DNA of 64,000 bases, from NCBI GenBank assembly GCA_037179385.1, contig CM074190.1:5160284-5224283 (forward strand), given 5' to 3'. Source of the stretch: Holothuria scabra. Taxonomy: Eukaryota; Echinodermata; Holothuroidea; Aspidochirotida; Holothuriidae. Positions 59,440 to 64,000 of the stretch are shown one piece after another (the first letter of the stretch is position 1; every line of letters begins with the position of its first letter). A program made the translations under genes and the position numbers. The notes under the pieces are model-generated. The model was given only the letters and a program-made list of their open reading frames with translations, was not told the DNA's origin and made no database searches.

Positions 59440-59745
59440 ATCTTAAAGGGCCAATCCTCCCACCGCAAAGTACAATTTTGTAGGGGTTTACAGAAATTCT
59501 CAATTGGCTCAGCTCTTTGATTGACAGCGAGTTGAAACAACGCAAACTACCATAGCTCATATTACACAGCTTGTACTGTACATGCACAGAGTGTTTTGAT
59601 TGCATATTGGGGACTTGTATACTCACCCTGAAGCAATACACTGAGGTTGTGTCTGGATGAGGATGAATTTTAAATAGTTGTGGGAGGGGCTTAGGTAAGA
59701 AGATTGACAGAACTGGAAATGTCTGGGGCGAGAGGATCAGACATA
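59440..59745 (-). repeat. Dispersed 290-bp repeat, inverted copy
   Basis: Its reverse complement carries CTTCTTACCTAAGCCCCTCC, TTCATCCTCATCCAGACACA, ACAAGTCCCCAATATGCAAT and GTCAATCAAAGAGCTGAGCC, in the same order as the copy at 33,110-33,400. Confidence 0.65.
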
Positions 59746-60728
59746 TAACTACCAGGTATTTCTTTTGGTCCACGGCACTTCTTTCCAACATGAAGCTACT
59801 AAATCAGTTAACTCCGTTTTTTCGAACGTCATGAATAGAGGCGTGATGTGACGTTTTGAGTTGTTTATTCGCTCTTTTACAGGAGACGGGAGTAATCATG
59901 CCTGCAGTAGACAGTATCATTACGTGAGGGGAATTTAAATCGATACATTTCATACTTAACATTAAAAAAACTTTAGCATGGCTACTTTGGCGAATAGGCC
60001 TATTTGAAAAGGGTTTTTCGGTCGGAGAGGGGATTCCCTCACATTCATTCAACTTCTCCCTTCTTGCTAGCTGTGGCAGGGGAATAAGATCTCAACAAGA
60101 CGACGAGTCACTCTGTGTCAAATTCATAAGAAAGATATTTCGCTTGATCAGAGGCCTAACAGCTCCGTAGTTAGATTAAATATCTATTTAAGGTTTTAAA
60201 GTAGGAATATGATTTAGGGTAGAAATAGAATTGGGATACCGTAGTTTATAGGATAGGGATTAGCCTACAAGTACAAGTAAGTTATAGTCTATGTTCTCGG
60301 TTCGGATTAACAAGGACTATAACCCATATATGCTAGGTTAAAGTGTAATTTTCTAGTTACTGTCAACGAATTCAGGTGATTTAGAAAAAGTTCCATCTAC
60401 TGGCCCTGTCCAGCTATAAAAGCCTACCATATTAACTAAAAAAACATTCCAAAACAGACCTGTTGAAATCCACCAGGTCATGTCTGTATTCCACCGACAC
60501 AGTGCTCTAACTAAGGGAAATGTTGGGGTAAAAATTATCACTAACGCCATTGCACATACAAAATCATTGTAATTTATTTCATCATTTCATCGTGGTCACG
60601 ACGTCAACCAAACTGTTGAGGGTAACGAAATATCTGGTTATTACTCTTCTGGTTTCGATGAGTTTCTTCGTTGCTCTGAATATAAAAGTTCCTGGTTAAA
60701 TCAACTACTCACGATTGCATAGCTAGGT

Positions 60729-60730
<2 letters not shown>
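59746..60730. other. Gene-free stretch with no recognised feature
   Basis: Only short random frames are present, and no terminal-repeat pair was seen. Confidence 0.4.

Positions 60731-60732
<2 letters not shown>

Positions 60733-60819
<87 letters not shown>
60733..60819. repeat. (TA)n microsatellite
   Basis: About 87 bp of alternating TA, preceded by TAGCTAGGTGGCA, which nearly repeats at 61,533-61,546 before another TA tract. Confidence 0.95.
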
Positions 60820-60823
<4 letters not shown>

Positions 60824-60824
<1 letters not shown>

Positions 60825-61328
60825 TGGATCCTACCTTTGGTCGACATTCCTTCGTCTAAAAATGTACATTAGGTCGACATTTACGATAGGTCAACATTTT
60901 CGTGTCGACCTAATGTTTGGTTCACGATTTCAACCCCTTCTGCATACATTCTTAATAAAATAAGTGCATGTTTAATACCTTCATGGCGCCCTCTTTATTG
61001 TGTCTTTATATAGAATTAACACAATGTATAGTATGTAGATTTGCACGTGAAAAAGGGGTGTTATATCTTGCGTTGTCTAAAAATGTACATTAAGTTAACA
61101 CGTAAGTATTGCAAAATACCTTTAATAATTTGTTTATATTATTATAATTTGTGTGTACGTCATACATAATAAATATACCATACATATTATTGTTGGCGCT
61201 GTTGAAGTTTATGATGGTATTTTATTTGAATTTTTTAGTGTCTGTATGTGCAGATACATTCAAATATGTGAAATATTTGTCGACTTAAGGTCGTGTTTTA
61301 GACGATGTCGACCTTAGGTAGGATCCAG
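60824..61328. mobile_element. 505-bp MITE between (TA)n tracts
   Basis: Left end CTGGATCCTACCTTTGGTCG and right end (reverse complement) CTGGATCCTACCTAAGGTCG, each followed by ACAT and CGTCTAAAA, form a terminal repeat of about 35 bp. TA tracts flank both sides, so a TA target as used by Tc1/mariner elements is possible, though no clean duplication can be read in the repeat context. Non-coding. Confidence 0.75.
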
Positions 61329-61330
61329 CG

Positions 61331-61593
<263 letters not shown>

Positions 61594-61942
61594 ACTAGAT
61601 TGAACATTAGGGGGAAATTTGTATATCTTGATACGTTTAGGCGAAATGAAAAACAATAAAATACATAACTGTATATTTCGCCTTTAAGGAAAAACATATA
61701 CATGTACGTAAATTCAATAGTCCATTAGTTGTACGTGTTAACAGATAGGCGTAAGTAATTTGGTCAACATTGAAGTAATTAGGTATATAACGTACCCCCA
61801 TGTGTATTTTACTATACACTAACGTATTCCCATTAAAACAGTGTGTGAAAACGTAAAGGGGAACGTGAGTTTTCCCCCTAACGTTGATATTTTGCCCAAA
61901 AATTTCCCCTTATTCCACAGTTAGGTATATATATATATATAT

Positions 61943-62142
61943 TAAAAAAATTAGGCGCCTGCTCAGGAGGTGAATTGCGAGTTGCTTCATCTGTCATTTG
62001 AACAAAGGCCAAACCAACTTGGCTTCATGGCTCAGTGGTTAGAGCGTCCGCACTAGAAAGCGGGAGGTCCCGAGTTCGAATCCCGGTGGAGTCAACATCG
62101 TTTTTTCACCTCAGCCAAATTTTCCAGCTTTACCAATTTGAT
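61943..62142 (+). repeat. Duplicated tRNA-like block, full copy
   Basis: About 75 bp of leader (AGGCGCCTGCTCAGGAGGTG and following) precedes the tRNA-like sequence at 62,021-62,094, and a short pyrimidine-rich tail leads into the next TA tract. TA tracts bound it on both sides, as for the truncated copy. Confidence 0.85.
62021..62094 (+). tRNA. tRNA-like sequence, probably a pseudogene or SINE head
   Basis: Seven acceptor pairs form (GGCTTCA with TGGAGTC, including G-U pairs), the D stem GCTC/GAGC pairs, and the T arm has loop TTCGAAT with one A-C mismatch in its stem. The anticodon stem TCCGC/GCGGG encloses ACTAGAAA, eight bases instead of seven, so the anticodon cannot be read safely; AGA would suggest Ser, but a long variable arm is missing. 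A and B boxes are intact. The block is duplicated, so a repeat origin is more likely than a working tRNA gene. Confidence 0.5.
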
Positions 62143-62154
62143 TTATATATATAT

Positions 62155-62299
<145 letters not shown>

Positions 62300-62363
62300 G
62301 CAATGTGGTGAAGCTTTAAGAGTATGTAGGTTATGCAGGATATATTATAGTTATGATCATAGT

Positions 62364-63533
62364 TTAACGTATGTGTTTAAAGTCGTCTGCACTTTGGTAC
62401 ACGTGTTCGTTTGGTGGTATTTTAACCATCACTTTCTCGGAGGTATTTTCATGATAAGTGTGATAAATTACTCCGCCAGTGTAGTTCCCGTCGCTCTCCT
62501 GGTTGGAGTGAATCGCATGGTCGTATAGACTTTCTGATGCATTCCCTTTTTGTGACCTCTTTAACAAACTTTTCTCCCGATATGGAAGCGACAGAACAAA
62601 GATGAAAATAATATTTACAATAGCTAGAACAATGATAACTATAATGAAAAGCAACGAGGGAGGATGCTGTGACCAAGATGGAGGCGGTCCCATCGATGGA
62701 TTTTTCTCTTCTCCAAATGCGCAGGGAGATGATTGAGTCGAGGTCATGTTACCAATAGATTTGGTAGAAGATGAGTTTTCTGAAGTCATCAATGTAGCAG
62801 AACACGTCGGAAGCTGATATGAAGAATCATCAGTTGTCGACGTCTCGTAAAAACTGGATGATGACATGCTGTCGTTTGAAGACAAAACTTGTGGTCCTAC
62901 TGAGCATTCGTGGATAGTTTGTCATATGTAGAAACAAGTGTATTTCACTGTTAGGTCAGAGGTGAAGGAATTGTTCACCTTTACTCTACGAATTGTCTTG
63001 TTACCATATTGAATGTCTTCATGTAACGTAATAAAATTAATATTACCAGAACCAATGATTTCTTCTGATACCCAAACGCAGTTTCTTCCTTTCCAGCAAT
63101 AACATGACAGTGCGAGCGGTTCACCAAGCCGAAAGGGATGTCCCTTAGTGCCGTTCCGGAAACACCGCGGTTCATCATCTTGGATATTTAAGTGCAAAGA
63201 TTTGACATCAGCTTGAATACTTCCATCCGAATTAATGTAGATTGCTCTTCATCTGTACATGTCTTGATCGCTGGATGAAATCTCCTTTATGGTATAATCG
63301 AAGCAGTTTTCATTCACCCGAGCTCCAACAATCCTGTCTTCGCCGTATTCGATGACTACAGTTAGACCTGATGCGCCCACTACACGACACCGCACTGTGA
63401 TATCCCTCTCACCTACAAATATTACTTCGTTCACAGCAGTGTCCAGTTTTTCAAAATGAACTGGTGCATTGGTCAACGCCAAACAAAAGATATTAACCTC
63501 CACATATATTTTAAATAGCCCAATCCCATCCAT
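62364..63533 (-). pseudogene. Third Ig-receptor locus, one frame broken by two in-frame TGA codons
   Basis: A single frame of 389 codons from ATG to TAA is kept throughout, interrupted only by TGA at 63,249-63,251 (codon 95) and 62,922-62,924 (codon 204). It shows a signal peptide, a V-like Ig domain (Cys49, ISSSDQDMYR before the first TGA), a second domain with RCFRNGTKG, SCYC, YTC and CSVGPQ, a Ser/Thr-rich stalk, a transmembrane helix (LLFIIVIIVLAIVNIIFIFV), and a tail with several tyrosines (LYDHAI, IYHTYHEN, VYQSADDF). The first TGA sits where relatives have the Cys of the YxC motif. It is most simply a recent nonsense-mutated pseudogene or assembly error. No frameshift is seen. Confidence 0.75.
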
Positions 63534-64000
63534 GACTTCAAAATTTTAAAGACGAACGATATACGTCGGTTGAACACCGGATGCCGAACAATTAAATTTG
63601 GATGGATAATACCAGGGTAGAAGACGTTTGACTGGTGTACTGCTCAATCCAATTTCCTTCCTTGTCAGCTAATTACCGTCCATTACATCATGAATGCCGC
63701 TGTCTGAATTCTTGTATATTTACATCGGTAACAAATGACAACATTGGGTCTTGGCAGAGATGACATATGACTTCCTTATTTCAACTAGAGAAAACAAGAA
63801 GTGAAATTAGTGTGGTTACCTCCCGGAACTTTAGCACAGGCTACTTCTCTTTTCAAATTTCTGGAACTTTGGCGAGCTTCCAAATATTCATGAGATGGTG
63901 AACCATCACAGAAGGTATCTTTACATATGAGAAGAGAAGTGGAAACACAGAGAAACCCTTTTATTCTTCACAAATCTAGTTCGCAACTTCGCACGTCCAA
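63534..64000. other. 5' flank of the third Ig locus
   Basis: No further gene or repeat is recognised up to the window end. A promoter for the minus-strand locus would lie here, but I see no definite element. Confidence 0.35.

Overview
This is a eukaryotic, animal-type window. Coding sequence is sparse, one gene shows spliced exons with GT/AG borders, and LINE remnants, tRNA-derived SINEs, long (TA)n tracts and many inverted-repeat DNA transposons fill the rest. Ig-domain receptors, C2H2 zinc fingers with acidic linker exons and the TE mix suggest a marine invertebrate deuterostome. An echinoderm such as a sea cucumber or sea urchin is my best guess, but that is an inference; no rRNA, mitochondrial or single-copy marker gene settles the taxon.

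Layout. 0-11 kb: a 5'-truncated LINE reverse transcriptase, then gene-free DNA with a GT-rich tandem repeat and a 750-bp foldback element. 11.8-19.1 kb: two intronless minus-strand genes for single-pass membrane receptors with two extracellular Ig-like domains. A third, related locus lies at 62.4-63.5 kb on the same strand; two in-frame TGA codons interrupt it. 21-33 kb: a transposon-rich block of non-autonomous elements, several with 8- or 9-bp target-site duplications (TSDs) visible by eye, some nested inside others. 33-55 kb: a strongly CpG-depleted domain carrying the zinc-finger gene on the plus strand. Its supported exons run from 41,154 to 49,066, are all in phase 1, and end in ten C2H2 fingers. 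55-62.3 kb: more SINEs, MITEs and hAT-like elements, then (TA)n tracts with a duplicated tRNA-like block.

How the parts fit. The three Ig loci share a layout of signal peptide, V-like Ig domain, Cys-rich second domain with a CYC motif, transmembrane helix and divergent Tyr-containing tail. They look like a local, intronless multigene family, plausibly surface recognition receptors. The tail of the first is built of ten copies of a roughly 31-residue acidic repeat. The zinc-finger gene is probably a nuclear DNA-binding regulator; its upstream exons each carry a SUMO-consensus-like [IVM]KxE motif in acidic sequence. I see no functional link between the zinc-finger gene and the Ig genes.

Limits: all homology calls are by eye. 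Repeat families are defined only by copies inside this window, and transposon superfamily names rest on TSD length and terminal bases, not on any transposase, because none is present.
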